Assembly: GCA_945897515.1 (NCBI GenBank)
Contig: CAMDFO010000034.1
Location: forward strand, 1 to 46,548
Reading direction: 5' to 3'
Origin: Rhodoplanes serenus
GTDB taxonomy: Bacteria; Pseudomonadota; Alphaproteobacteria; Rhizobiales; Xanthobacteraceae
DNA: 46,548 nt
Under the pieces are notes generated by a model, which was not told where the DNA came from, made no database searches, and was given only the letters and a program-made list of their open reading frames with translations. This document shows, one piece after another, positions 9,966-19,169 of the stretch. Both the position numbers and the translations under genes were made by a program. Numbering within the stretch: position 1 is the stretch's first letter; every line of letters begins with the position of its first letter.

Positions 9966-11276
9966 CTATTTCCGTCGTGAAATCGGAATGTAGTCCCTTG
10001 CCTCGGCGCCGGTGTAGAGCTGGCGCGGCCGGCCGATGCGCTGGCCCGGATCCTCGATCATCTCCTTCCACTGCGCGATCCAGCCGACCGCTCGCGCGAC
10101 CGCGAACAGCACGGTGAACATCGTGGTGGGGAAGCCCATCGCCTTGAGCGTAATGCCCGAATAGAAATCGACGTTCGGGTAGAGCTTCTTCTCGATGAAA
10201 TATTCGTCGCTCAGCGCGACCTTCTCGAGTTCCATCGCGACCTGCAGCAGCGGATCGTCGCGGTGTCCGATTTCGCTCAGCACCTCGTGCGCGGTCTTCT
10301 GCATGATCTTGGCGCGCGGATCGTAGTTCTTGTAGACCCGGTGGCCGAAGCCCATCAGGCGGAAGCCGGAGTTCTTGTCCTTGGCCTTCTTGACGTATTC
10401 GCCGACACGGTCGGGCGTACCGATCTCGCCGAGCATCTTGAGCGCGGCCTCGTTGGCGCCGCCGTGCGCGGGCCCCCACAACGCGGCAATGCCGGCTGCG
10501 ACGCAGGCGAACGGGTTGGCGCCGGTCGAGCCCGCGAGCCGCACCGTCGAGGTCGAGGCATTCTGCTCGTGGTCGGCATGCAGGATGAAGATGCGGTCCA
10601 TCGCGCGCGCCAAGACCGGATTGGGCTTGTAGTCCTCGGACGGCACCGCGAAGCACATCCGCAGGAAGTTCGTGGCGTAGTCGAGGTCGTTCTTCGGGTA
10701 CACGAACGGCTGGCCGACCGAATATTTGTAGGCCATCGCGGCCAGCGTCGGCATCTTCGCGATCATCCGGATCGACGCCACCATGCGCTGATGCGGATCG
10801 GAGATGTCGGTAGAGTCGTGATAGAATGCCGAGAGCGCGCCGACCGAGCCGGTCATCACCGCCATCGGATGGGCGTCGCGCCGGAAGCCCTGGAAGAAGC
10901 GGTTCATCTGCTCGTGGACCATCGTGTGACGGGTCACCCGATAATCGAAGTCGGCCTTTTGCGCCGCCGTCGGCATCTCGCCGTAGAGCAGCAGGTAGCA
11001 GGTCTCCAGGAAGTCGCCGTGCTCGGCCAGTTGCTCGATCGGAACGCCCCGGTAGAGCAGAATGCCCTCGTCGCCGTCGATGTAGGTGATTTTCGACTCG
11101 CACGCTCCAGTCGACGTGAAGCCCGGATCGAAGGTGAACATCCCGGTCTCGGCGTAGAACTTGCCGATGTCCAGAACGTCCGGCCCGATCGTGCCCTCGT
11201 AGATCGGGAACGACCAGCTTTTGTCGCCGACGGAAAATTTGCCGGTCTTGAGATTGGAGCCGGTTTTCGCGTCCAT
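9966..11276 (-). CDS. gltA: Citrate synthase, type II
   Basis: Condenses oxaloacetate and acetyl-CoA at the entry to the TCA cycle. The product is 436 residues, the length of the hexameric NADH-sensitive type. The active site is visible: His in [15 protein letters not shown], His in [15 protein letters not shown], and Asp in [10 protein letters not shown]; the substrate motif [15 protein letters not shown] is intact. The start ATG at 11276 gives [18 protein letters not shown], a normal N-terminus. It lies 140 bp downstream of gltX on the same strand, with a 23-base inverted repeat in the gap, and ends at a shared terminator. Confidence 0.97.
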   Translation of the reverse strand: MDAKTGSNLKTGKFSVGDKSWSFPIYEGTIGPDVLDIGKFYAETGMFTFDPGFTSTGACESKITYIDGDEGILLYRGVPIEQLAEHGDFLETCYLLLYGEMPTAAQKADFDYRVTRHTMVHEQMNRFFQGFRRDAHPMAVMTGSVGALSAFYHDSTDISDPHQRMVASIRMIAKMPTLAAMAYKYSVGQPFVYPKNDLDYATNFLRMCFAVPSEDYKPNPVLARAMDRIFILHADHEQNASTSTVRLAGSTGANPFACVAAGIAALWGPAHGGANEAALKMLGEIGTPDRVGEYVKKAKDKNSGFRLMGFGHRVYKNYDPRAKIMQKTAHEVLSEIGHRDDPLLQVAMELEKVALSDEYFIEKKLYPNVDFYSGITLKAMGFPTTMFTVLFAVARAVGWIAQWKEMIEDPGQRIGRPRQLYTGAEARDYIPISRRK

Positions 11277-11299
11277 GATCGAACCCTCGATTTCAGACT

Positions 11300-11322
11300 G
11301 GATACCCTATTTTTGGGTATCC
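11300..11322. promoter_or_regulatory. Inverted repeat in the gltA leader
   Basis: GGATACCC and GGGTATCC arms flank a seven-base TATTTTT loop, 24 bases upstream of the gltA start codon. It could be an operator, or a stem in the 5' leader near the ribosome site. There is no long T run following on the gltA strand, so a terminator is less likely. Seen in sequence; the role is a guess. Confidence 0.4.
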
Positions 11323-11416
11323 CATTCATGTGTGCGCTGCAAGATAAAGCACTTTGCCGTTGCCCGACAAATAAGCAATCCGGCGGATTTCCGGGAGCCT
11401 GACGGCGACCGGCGCG

Positions 11417-12838
11417 CTAGCCGGCCTGGTCGCGGAGCCGAGCCAGGCTCTCGTCCTTTCCGAGAACCGCGAGCACATCGAAGATCGGAGGCGACGTGAT
11501 CCGTCCGGTCAGCGCTGCCCGCAGCGGTTGCGCCACGGCCCCGAGCTTGACCCCCTTGGCCTCGACGAAAGCGCGCACATCCGCCTCGGTCGAGGCCGCG
11601 CTCCAGTCCGCGTTGGCCTCGAACTGCGGCACCAGCGCCCCGATCAGGCCGCGCGCCTCGGGCGTCAGCAACGCCTGGGCCTTGTCGTCCATCGTCAGCG
11701 GACGGGCGGCCCACAGGAAGCCGGCGGCGTCCACCAGCTCCACCAGCGTCTTGGCGCGCTCCTTCAAGTTCGGCATGGCGGCCATGAGCTTCTCTCGCAT
11801 CGCGGGCGTGAGCTTGGCCGCGATCTCGGCTCCGTGGCCCAGGTACGGCAGCAACCGATCGATGGCGGCGACCAGCTCGCCGGCCGGGCTGGTGCGCATG
11901 TAGTGCCCGTTCAGGCTTTCGAGCTTGGCAAAGTCGAAGCGCGCGGGCGAGCGGCCGATTTGCGGCAGGTCGAACGCCGCGATCATCTCCTCGGTCGAGA
12001 AAATCTCCTGGTCGCCATGAGCCCAGCCGAGCCGCACCAGATAATTCCGCATCGCCGCCGGCAGGTAACCCATGGCGCGGTAGGCGTCGACGCCGAGCGC
12101 GCCGTGGCGTTTGGAGAGCTTGGAGCCGTCGGGGCCGTGGATCAGCGGAATGTGCGACATCACCGGCACTTTCCAGCCGAGCGCTTGGTAAATCTGGGTC
12201 TGGCGTGCGCCGTTGTTGAGGTGGTCGTCGCCGCGGATGATATGGGTGACGCCCATGTCGTGATCGTCGACCACGACCGCCAGCATGTAGGTCGGGTTGC
12301 CGTCGGAACGCAGCAGCACGAAATCGTCGAGGTTCTCGTTCTGCCAGGCGACGCGGCCCTGCACCTGGTCCTCGACCGCGGTCTCGCCGGTCAGCGGCGC
12401 CTTGAGCCGGATCACCGGCTTAACACCCGGCGGCGCGTCACCCGGATCGCGGTCGCGCCAGCGACCGTCGTAGAGCCGGGTACGGCCTTCGGCGCGAGCC
12501 TTCTCGCGCATCTGGGTGAGTTCATCCGGCGAGGCGTAACAGCGGTAGGCGTGACCTGTGGCCAGCATCTGCTCGGCCACTTCGCGATGGCGCGCGACAC
12601 GGGAGAATTGATAGATGGTGTCGCCGTCCCAATCGAGGCCGAGCCATGAAAGCCCATCGAGAATGGCGTCGATCGCCGGCTTGGTTGAGCGCTCGCGGTC
12701 GGTGTCCTCGATCCGCAGCAGCATCTTGCCGCCGCGCCCGCGCGCATAGAGCCAGTTGAATAGCGCGGTGCGAGCCCCGCCGATGTGGAGAAAGCCGGTG
12801 GGCGAGGGGGCAAAGCGCGTGACGACGGGTTCGGTCAT
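11417..12838 (-). CDS. gltX: Glutamyl-tRNA synthetase
   Basis: A class I aminoacyl-tRNA synthetase that charges tRNA with glutamate; 473 residues. The HIGH-type signature is HIGG at 18-21 and the KMSKS-type signature is KLSKR at 240-244. [10 protein letters not shown] near residue 42 and the anticodon-binding C-terminal helical domain from about 330 are also present. The ATG at 12838 gives the standard beginning [21 protein letters not shown]. The gene is divergent from glnS across 165 bp and upstream of gltA. Since GlnRS is encoded next door, this enzyme may be discriminating (Glu-tRNAGlu only), but sequence alone does not settle that. Confidence 0.95.
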   Translation of the reverse strand: MTEPVVTRFAPSPTGFLHIGGARTALFNWLYARGRGGKMLLRIEDTDRERSTKPAIDAILDGLSWLGLDWDGDTIYQFSRVARHREVAEQMLATGHAYRCYASPDELTQMREKARAEGRTRLYDGRWRDRDPGDAPPGVKPVIRLKAPLTGETAVEDQVQGRVAWQNENLDDFVLLRSDGNPTYMLAVVVDDHDMGVTHIIRGDDHLNNGARQTQIYQALGWKVPVMSHIPLIHGPDGSKLSKRHGALGVDAYRAMGYLPAAMRNYLVRLGWAHGDQEIFSTEEMIAAFDLPQIGRSPARFDFAKLESLNGHYMRTSPAGELVAAIDRLLPYLGHGAEIAAKLTPAMREKLMAAMPNLKERAKTLVELVDAAGFLWAARPLTMDDKAQALLTPEARGLIGALVPQFEANADWSAASTEADVRAFVEAKGVKLGAVAQPLRAALTGRITSPPIFDVLAVLGKDESLARLRDQAG

Positions 12839-13003
12839 ACCGGGCGGGGCAATCGATGAGGTGCGGCTTCAATAGCGCGGACCGCTGTATCACAAAAGAG
12901 TTCGTTCATCTCCCCGGGCTTGGCTCCTGGACCGGGATTTGGCACATAGGCCGCTCATTGGGCCACTCATTGCGTCGAAATCGCGACCGGGAACCGAGGC
13001 AGC

Positions 13004-14713
<1,710 letters not shown>

Positions 14714-14734
14714 CTTCCGCCCATCTCATTCGGC

Positions 14735-14821
14735 TGTCATCGTCCGCGAAGGCGGACGATCCAGAACCACCGGCATGCGGACTGCGCTGTCCGGGATGCC
14801 CCGCCTTCGCGGGGCATGACA
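14735..14821. repeat. REP-like intergenic repeat with two hairpins
   Basis: The glnS-comEC gap holds TGTCAT, then hairpin CGTCCGC-GAAG-GCGGACG (14741-14758), a spacer, then hairpin ATGCCCCGC-CTTC-GCGGGGCAT (14796-14817), ending ATGACA at 14821. The outer TGTCAT/ATGACA ends are inverted too. The layout resembles the short dispersed palindromic repeats common between Bradyrhizobium-type genes (from memory, unsearched). It may also act as a transcription terminator for glnS, though T runs are missing. Confidence 0.7.
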
Positions 14822-14913
14822 GCGGGGTGACGCCGGACAACACCGGTGGCGCGAACTTGCCTCTCGTGTAGTCTGCAACCATTGGTTCAGCGCACGCGCG
14901 GGGGCGTGGCGCC

Positions 14914-16046
14914 ATGGTCGAGTGGGGCAGGGGTCGCGGCCGGGTGGGGACCTGGCCGCCGAGCGGTGCGTCGCGTCCGCGGGCCTTGGCCTGGATCGGC
15001 GGCTCGGCGGGATTCAGGCAGATTGCAGCGGCGCGAATGCGCCAATGGGCACAGGCCGACACCGGTCCGGGACGGCTTCTGCCGTGGCTGCCGGTCGCAT
15101 TCGGTTTCGGGATCGTCGTCTATTTCACCGCGGAGCGCGAGCCGGCCTGGTGGGCCGCCGTGGCGCTTGCGGTCGGGTGCGCGACCGTAGCTTTCCTGGC
15201 GCGTAAGCGGCCCGTGGCGTTCCCGGTCGCGCTTGCGCTGGCGGCGGCCGCAGCCGGATTTGCCACCGCGACCCTCAAGAGCGTGCGCATCGCGCATCCG
15301 ATCCTGTCGGCGCCCGCGTTCAGCGTGGACATCGCGGGCTATGTCGAAATGCGCGAGGAGCGCGAACGCTCCGACCGGATCGTGGTCCGCGCGCTCAAGC
15401 TCGAAGGCGCGCGCCTCAACGAGAAGCCCGAGCGCGTCCGCGTATCGGTGCGCAAGGGCACGGCGCCGCCGGTCGGCAGCTATGTCGCGTTCAAGGCGCG
15501 GCTCAATCCGCCGCTCGCGCCGCTGCGCCCCGGCGGCTACGACTTCGCCCGCGACATGTATTTCCAGAGCATCGGCGCGACCGGCTTCGTGCTGGGCGCA
15601 GTGCGGACCGCCGAGCCGCCGGAACCGCCCGGCCTGTGGCTTCGCTATATGTCCGCGATCCAGGGGTTGCGCGACGCCATCGACGGCCGCATTCGCGCGG
15701 TGGTGCCGGGCGACCAGGGCGCCATCGCCTCCGCGCTGATCACCGGCAAGCGCGACGCGATCTCGGCGCCGGTCAACGAGGCGATGTATGTGTCGAGCCT
15801 CGCGCACGTGCTGTCGATTTCCGGCTACCACATGGCAATCGTCGCCGGCGTCGTGTTCTTCACCTTCCGCGCGGTGTTCGCGCTGATGCCTGGGTTCGCC
15901 AACCGGCGGCCGATCAAGAAATGGGCCGCGCTCGCGGCGCTGGGGGCCGCGGCGTTCTACCTCGTGCTGTCGGGCGCCGAGGTGGCGACGCAGCGCGCCT
16001 TCATCATGACTGCGATCGTGCTGATCGGCGTGATGGCCGACCGCCC
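14914..16046 (+). pseudogene. comEC: comEC, 5' part, interrupted by an IS1595-like element
   Basis: ComEC forms the inner-membrane channel that imports single-stranded DNA in natural transformation. This 5' part encodes about 377 residues: a basic tail, two or three membrane helices near the start (LLPWLPVAFGFGIVVYF; WAAVALAVGCATVAFLA), a soluble OB-like domain (DUF4131 region, about residues 140-225), and the start of the Competence domain with SALITGKRD and HVLSISGYHMAIVAG. Reading then runs into the insertion and stops at 16080 after eleven foreign codons. The frame resumes at 19170: removing the element and one copy of the 8-bp duplication joins GAC-CGC-CC to G-GCC-TTG (DRPAL) in frame. 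As it stands, the protein lacks half of its membrane domain and is very probably non-functional. Confidence 0.93.
16039..16046. repeat. Target-site duplication, left copy
   Basis: GACCGCCC directly precedes the left end of the element. The identical octamer at 19162-19169 directly follows the right end. Eight bases is the usual duplication size for the IS1595 family. Confidence 0.95.
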
Positions 16047-16072
16047 CGGTATTATGGCGCAAACGCCACAAG
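16047..16072 (+). repeat. Left terminal inverted repeat of the IS1595-like element
   Basis: 26 bp beginning CGGTATTATGGCGC and ending CCACAAG, identical to the reverse complement of 19136-19161. Inside it is a small palindrome TGGCG-CAAA-CGCCA. Just inward, at 16088-16123, is a longer broken stem: CCCAC and CTGTC pair with GACAG and GTGGG. Confidence 0.95.
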
Positions 16073-16153
16073 CGTCTTAGGGCAAGTCCCACATCTGTCT
16101 TCACAGGAGGACAGTAAAGTGGGAAAGGCGGCGCTCGGCGCGCGAAGTGGCTG

Positions 16154-16849
16154 CTATTTTAGAAAAACCCGCCTTGGCGCAACGACCACTTGCAGCACCC
16201 CCTCTGGAACGGATGGGCATGTTGCGAAGCCGGTCGAATCTGCACCAATCGATTCCCACAGCGCATCGGTCAGAGCGAGCCACGGCGTTTTTCGGTCCTT
16301 CGGCAACACGCCCCGATGCGGCATTTCTTCTTGTTCTTCATTGGACACCGAGTGCGAGAGGACCAAAACGCCACCGAGGTTTGCGCCGCACATTTTTACA
16401 GACGCTGACGTTTCGCCCAAATATCCGTGGTCCCACTCGGCTGCCTTCAACGCCCCCATTATACTCATTGCGAGAAAAAACGATTCAGGATCGTCGGGAG
16501 CGTGGGAAACCAAGACGCGCTTCTTTGCCACCCCCTTCCGCGTCTCTTCCAATCTGATTTCCGCGAGGGCAGTTCGTTCGTTCGCTTTTGCGGCGCTTTC
16601 GTTGGCTTTGGCGGTTTCCAGTTCAAGGGCGGCCACCTTTTCCACCGACTGTTCTCTTAACAGGTCCCAGTGGTGCTCTTTGACGATGCCCATCCAAATG
16701 ATGACGACAGTCGCGGAGAATCCGACCAGCAAGGTGAATGCCAACACAAAACTGGCGCGGTCAAACCACTTGGAAGCGGTATCCAGCGGCGGCCACGGCG
16801 AATTTCCGGCGTGGTATGCGATTTCAGTCATTGCGGCGATGGTCATCAT
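16154..16849 (-). CDS. Passenger membrane-anchored coiled-coil protein of unknown function
   Basis: Unrecognised protein of 231 residues. One strong membrane helix is at about 33-57 (SFVLAFTLLVGFSATVVIIW). A charged, Ala/Glu-rich coiled coil follows at about 62-107 (LETAKANESAAKANERTALA), and then a soluble domain with alternating strands (KKRVLVSHA, GVLVLSHS, VLQVVVAP) that could be Rossmann-like. The overall plan is a short cytoplasmic start, one anchor, a stalk and a globular head. It is downstream of the DUF6471-like gene (54-bp gap), probably in one transcript. The start may be Met1 at 16849, Met2, or Met7; no clear ribosome site decides. A frame on the opposite strand covers the same bases but reads as Ser/Arg-rich shadow. 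I do not know what it does. Confidence 0.7.
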   Translation of the reverse strand: MMTIAAMTEIAYHAGNSPWPPLDTASKWFDRASFVLAFTLLVGFSATVVIIWMGIVKEHHWDLLREQSVEKVAALELETAKANESAAKANERTALAEIRLEETRKGVAKKRVLVSHAPDDPESFFLAMSIMGALKAAEWDHGYLGETSASVKMCGANLGGVLVLSHSVSNEEQEEMPHRGVLPKDRKTPWLALTDALWESIGADSTGFATCPSVPEGVLQVVVAPRRVFLK

Positions 16850-16903
16850 TGCGGGGATCGGGCTGACGCTAATTTACACAGCAATAGCTGCAAAAAACCG
16901 GCG

Positions 16904-17143
16904 CTAAATCTCCTCCAATGCTACGCCCTCCAATTCGAGTGCCGCAAGGCAGGCCAGGAAGAACGTGGCCGGGAAAGTACCCCGTTTCAGCTTGTTCGTG
17001 ATCGAGGCTTCGGTTTCGTTGTGGCCATGCTTCTTGAGGCGCTTGGCTAGCTCCTCATACGTGACCTCGGCTTCCCGCAGTTTGTGTTTGAGAAAGGCAG
17101 CGGCGCGGGCGGCCCACTCCTCCTCGGTTTTGATGAATCCCAT
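16904..17143 (-). CDS. DUF6471-like small protein, candidate repressor of the element
   Basis: Seventy-nine residues from the ATG at 17143, which has AGGAAA seven bases upstream; a GTG at 17158 would add five residues but removes that ribosome site. The sequence (KTEEEWAARAAAFLKHKLRE, then TYEELAKRLKKHG, ETEASITNKLKRGTFPATFF) is all-helical. It resembles DUF6471 proteins, which look like Cro/Xre-type helix-turn-helix folds (recalled, unsearched). It diverges from the transposase across an intergenic region with four operator-like repeats, the first of which overlaps its own leader. A role as autorepressor and repressor of transposase expression is inferred from this layout. Confidence 0.75.
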   Translation of the reverse strand: MGFIKTEEEWAARAAAFLKHKLREAEVTYEELAKRLKKHGHNETEASITNKLKRGTFPATFFLACLAALELEGVALEEI

Positions 17144-17151
17144 CCGGTTTC

Positions 17152-17237
17152 CTATCACATCTGAGGGCTATCATATCTGATAGATTGCCGTTGACAACCC
17201 CCTACCTATCACATATGATAGCTTTCATAAACGATAG
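17152..17237. promoter_or_regulatory. Divergent promoters with four 16-bp operator repeats
   Basis: Four palindromic 16-mers lie as two abutting pairs: 17152-17167 CTATCACATCTGAGGG, 17168-17183 CTATCATATCTGATAG, 17206-17221 CTATCACATATGATAG, 17222-17237 CTTTCATAAACGATAG. A near-consensus sigma-70 promoter towards the transposase is TTGACA (17191-17196), 17 bases, TATGAT (17214-17219), with its -10 inside the third repeat. On the other strand, TTGTCA (17197-17192), 16 bases, TATGAT (17175-17170) could drive the DUF6471-like gene, its -10 inside the second repeat. Binding here would block both promoters. Confidence 0.8.
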
Positions 17238-17245
17238 GTAAGCAG

Positions 17246-18226
17246 ATGGCCCAACACTTCCTCCTCTCCAAAGCCGCCAAGACCCTTTCGCTGGCGTCCG
17301 TATTCCAGATGAAGGACTCCGAGGCGGAGACGGCGTTCCGGTGCATCCGTTGGGCCGATACGAACGGCGAGCCGGTTTGCTCCCATTGTGGTGGCGTTGA
17401 TGCTTACGACTGCCGCCGGTTGAAGGGTGCCCCACGCTTCCGCTGCCGGGCCTGTAAAAAGGATTTCACCATTACGAGCGGCACGCTGTTCGCCTCTGCC
17501 AAGCTGCCCCTCCGCTGCTACCTCGCCGCCATCGCGATCTTCTGCAACGAGGTCAAGGGCAAGTCCGCCCTGGCGCTCTCCCGCGATTTGAACGTGTCTT
17601 ACAAGTGCGCCTTCGTCCTGTTGCACAAGCTGCGCGAGGCGATGGCTGCGGAATTGAAGGCGCGCGTCGTTGGCGGCACAGGCAAGGTCGCTGAGGTCGA
17701 TGGCGGCTATTTCGGCGGCTACGTGAAGCCAGCCAACCGTAAGGAATTTCGCCGGGACCGTCGCTTGGCAGAGAACCAGAACCACAAGCGCAAGGCCGTC
17801 GTCATCATTCGCGAGCGGAACGGCAATTCAATCCCGGCGGTATTCAAGACCGAGTCGCAGGCCATCGATTTCATCAAGGCGTACGTCGCCACTGGCACGG
17901 TCGTCAATGCAGACAGCGCCGCCGGTTGGGACCCGCTGCACGCCAAGTTTGAAATGAAGCGCGTCAACCACGAGGAAGCCTATTCGATGGATGGCGCTTG
18001 CACCAATTGGGCCGAAGAGTTTTTCAGCCGCATGCGCCGCGCCGAGATCGGCCACCATCACCACATCGCCGGTCAATATCTGCTGCGCTACGCGCAAGAG
18101 GCGTCATGGCGGGAGGATAACCGTCGCCAATCGAATGGCGATCAAGTGCAGCGCGTTGCTGGCTTGGCCCTGAAAAGCGGCAAGTCGAAAGAGTTCACCG
18201 GCTACTGGCAACGCCATGACGCATAG
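17246..18226 (+). CDS. IS1595-family (ISXO2-like) transposase
   Basis: The 326-residue protein has an N-terminal zinc ribbon with Cys45-x2-Cys48 and Cys67-x2-Cys70 (CSHC...CRAC), a helical DNA-binding stretch (about 95-135), and the ISXO2-like DDE domain. Acid residues are Asp152 (EVDGGYFGGY), Asp223 (NADSAAGW), and Asn254 with Glu257 (CTNWAEEFF), the D-D-N/E arrangement of this family. HHHHIAGQYLLRYAQEASWR near the end is also typical. All key residues are present, so it may be active. The ATG at 17246 lies about 20 bases past the predicted transcription start with only a weak ribosome site. Its end overlaps the next gene by 11 bases. Confidence 0.95.
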   Translation: MAQHFLLSKAAKTLSLASVFQMKDSEAETAFRCIRWADTNGEPVCSHCGGVDAYDCRRLKGAPRFRCRACKKDFTITSGTLFASAKLPLRCYLAAIAIFCNEVKGKSALALSRDLNVSYKCAFVLLHKLREAMAAELKARVVGGTGKVAEVDGGYFGGYVKPANRKEFRRDRRLAENQNHKRKAVVIIRERNGNSIPAVFKTESQAIDFIKAYVATGTVVNADSAAGWDPLHAKFEMKRVNHEEAYSMDGACTNWAEEFFSRMRRAEIGHHHHIAGQYLLRYAQEASWREDNRRQSNGDQVQRVAGLALKSGKSKEFTGYWQRHDA

Positions 18227-18626
18227 CCCTCTGATGTACGGCCTGATCGAGCTTCACCGCAGGCTTGATGGCGAGGTGCGGAAGGGCAGAGAGAACCTTG
18301 CCCATGTCCGCGCCGTGATCGAAATTGTCTCGCCTGGCTTCGACGTTTCGACCATCCGGCCCGTGAAGGCCTACAAGGAAAATCCCTGGTTCCAGCGTGG
18401 CGAGGTAATTCTCGAAGCCCTAAGCGTTTTACGTGAGGCCCATATGCCACTGTCGCAAACGGAAATCGTAAAGCGAATGCTGGCCAAGCGCGGCGTTACT
18501 GATCCGACCTCAGCGGATTTGAGGAATATGCGGAACGCACTTCACGCAACGCTGCCGCGCTATGAGGGGAAAGCGGTCAAATCAACAGGCGAACGTCAGA
18601 TGCGGCGTTGGTCGGTCATTACTTGA
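18216..18626 (+). CDS. Passenger protein overlapping the transposase end, unknown function
   Basis: The 136-residue product is unrecognised. Its ATG at 18216 lies inside the last codons of the transposase (11-base overlap), so translation is probably coupled. The N-terminal half is helical (LIELHRRLDGEVRKGRENLAHVRAVIEIV). The second half (FQRGEVILEALSVLREAHMPLSQTEIVKRMLAKRGV, then a basic KAVKSTGERQMRRWSVI) has the pattern of a winged helix-turn-helix. A DNA-binding accessory of transposition or a regulator would fit, but that is inference. It is followed by a strong palindrome that may end the transcript. Confidence 0.75.
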   Translation: MTHSPLMYGLIELHRRLDGEVRKGRENLAHVRAVIEIVSPGFDVSTIRPVKAYKENPWFQRGEVILEALSVLREAHMPLSQTEIVKRMLAKRGVTDPTSADLRNMRNALHATLPRYEGKAVKSTGERQMRRWSVIT

Positions 18627-18657
18627 CGTGCTAAAATACAAACGGCCCGCCGATTGG

Positions 18658-18694
18658 GTACTGGGTCAGTTTGACCTTCAAACTGACCCAGTAC
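18658..18694. repeat. Perfect 17-bp-arm palindrome flanked by 10-bp direct repeats
   Basis: Arms GTACTGGGTCAGTTTGA (18658-18674) and its exact reverse complement (18678-18694) surround a CCT loop. The decamer CCGCCGATTG occurs on both sides, at 18647-18656 and 18694-18703. It sits between two converging passenger genes, where a hairpin could stop transcription from both sides, though it lacks T runs. The flanking direct repeat also fits a tiny insertion or the fused ends of a deleted element. Confidence 0.85.
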
Positions 18695-18752
18695 CGCCGA
18701 TTGCCGTCGGGGGGGGGCGTGTACCAATCAGACCGGACTAAATCCAGCCCCG

Positions 18753-19025
18753 TCATGGGGGGCTCCTATCGTCATCGATTTCCCACTCAATTCGCGCTTG
18801 GCTTCCTTGGTCCTTACAGGAGCCACTTACAAAGCCGACGGATTTGCCGCAGCCTGGACATGGGCGCCCGTTCGCTCCCTCTGAATCGAACCCGAAACCA
18901 GCCACTACGAAAACCTTCGAACACACCGGGCACGAAAAAGCGACGTTGTTACCGTGCCAATCCGCATTTGCGTCAGGCGATAAGCCGGAACGGTATTTGT
19001 TGGGATCGAGAAAACGCGTTGCCAT
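18753..19025 (-). CDS. Passenger small zinc-ribbon protein, unknown function
   Basis: The 90-residue product carries two CxxC knuckles, CPVC near residue 32 and CPGC near residue 56, with the SCPVCSKVF...GRPCPGCGKSVGF layout of a zinc ribbon. The ATG at 19025 was chosen because GGAGG stands five bases before it; an in-frame ATG at 19037 would add four residues and place that ribosome site inside the gene. The C-terminus is acidic (EWEIDDDRSPP). It runs towards the transposase operon and is the last gene before the right end of the element. It is not a transposase fragment as far as I can see. Confidence 0.7.
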   Translation of the reverse strand: MATRFLDPNKYRSGLSPDANADWHGNNVAFSCPVCSKVFVVAGFGFDSEGANGRPCPGCGKSVGFVSGSCKDQGSQARIEWEIDDDRSPP

Positions 19026-19135
19026 GGTTGCCTCCATTTATTTCGCGTCCTTGAGGAACGCGATCCGGGGAGGCTTAAGCAAGGCCTTGACGGGGGATTG
19101 GGAGGATTAGGGCAGAAATCCTATCGGATTTTAGC

Positions 19136-19161
19136 CTTGTGGCGTTTGCGCCATAATACCG
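19136..19161 (-). repeat. Right terminal inverted repeat of the IS1595-like element
   Basis: 26 bp ending GCGCCATAATACCG, the exact reverse complement of 16047-16072. Immediately inside is a small stem AAATCC-TATC-GGATTT (19116-19131) that could dampen transcription across the end. Confidence 0.95.
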
Positions 19162-19169
19162 GACCGCCC
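19162..19169. repeat. Target-site duplication, right copy
   Basis: GACCGCCC, identical to 16039-16046, immediately after the right inverted repeat. Confidence 0.95.

Larger units (their letters stand above)
16047..19161. mobile_element. Complete IS1595-family-like element with passenger genes, inserted in comEC
   Basis: The 3115-bp element is bounded by perfect 26-bp terminal inverted repeats and flanked by the 8-bp duplication GACCGCCC. It carries, in order, a membrane/coiled-coil gene (-), a DUF6471-like gene (-), a divergent promoter region with operator repeats, the transposase (+), a gene overlapping the transposase end (+), a palindrome, and a zinc-ribbon gene (-). Perfect ends, a perfect duplication and an intact transposase suggest a recent insertion that may still be mobile. 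IS1595 elements are mostly 0.7-2 kb; larger ones with passengers are known in some subgroups (for example the ISNwi1 type), and this one fits that class. Its base composition is visibly less GC-rich than the flanking comEC. Confidence 0.93.

Noticed and set aside
8881..11103. 740-codon minus-strand frame
   Set aside because: A shifted reading of gltA running on as antisense of the Bug gene.
16119..16907. Plus-strand open frame with AGGAGG and GTG inside the element
   Set aside because: It is antisense to the membrane/coiled-coil gene and the end of the DUF6471-like gene, is Ser/Arg/Thr-rich without family features, while the minus-strand product has a clear helix and coiled coil. Kept as a finding-level doubt only.
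18647..18703. CRISPR-like repeat
   Set aside because: Only one palindrome and two short direct repeats; no spaced array, and no cas genes in the window.
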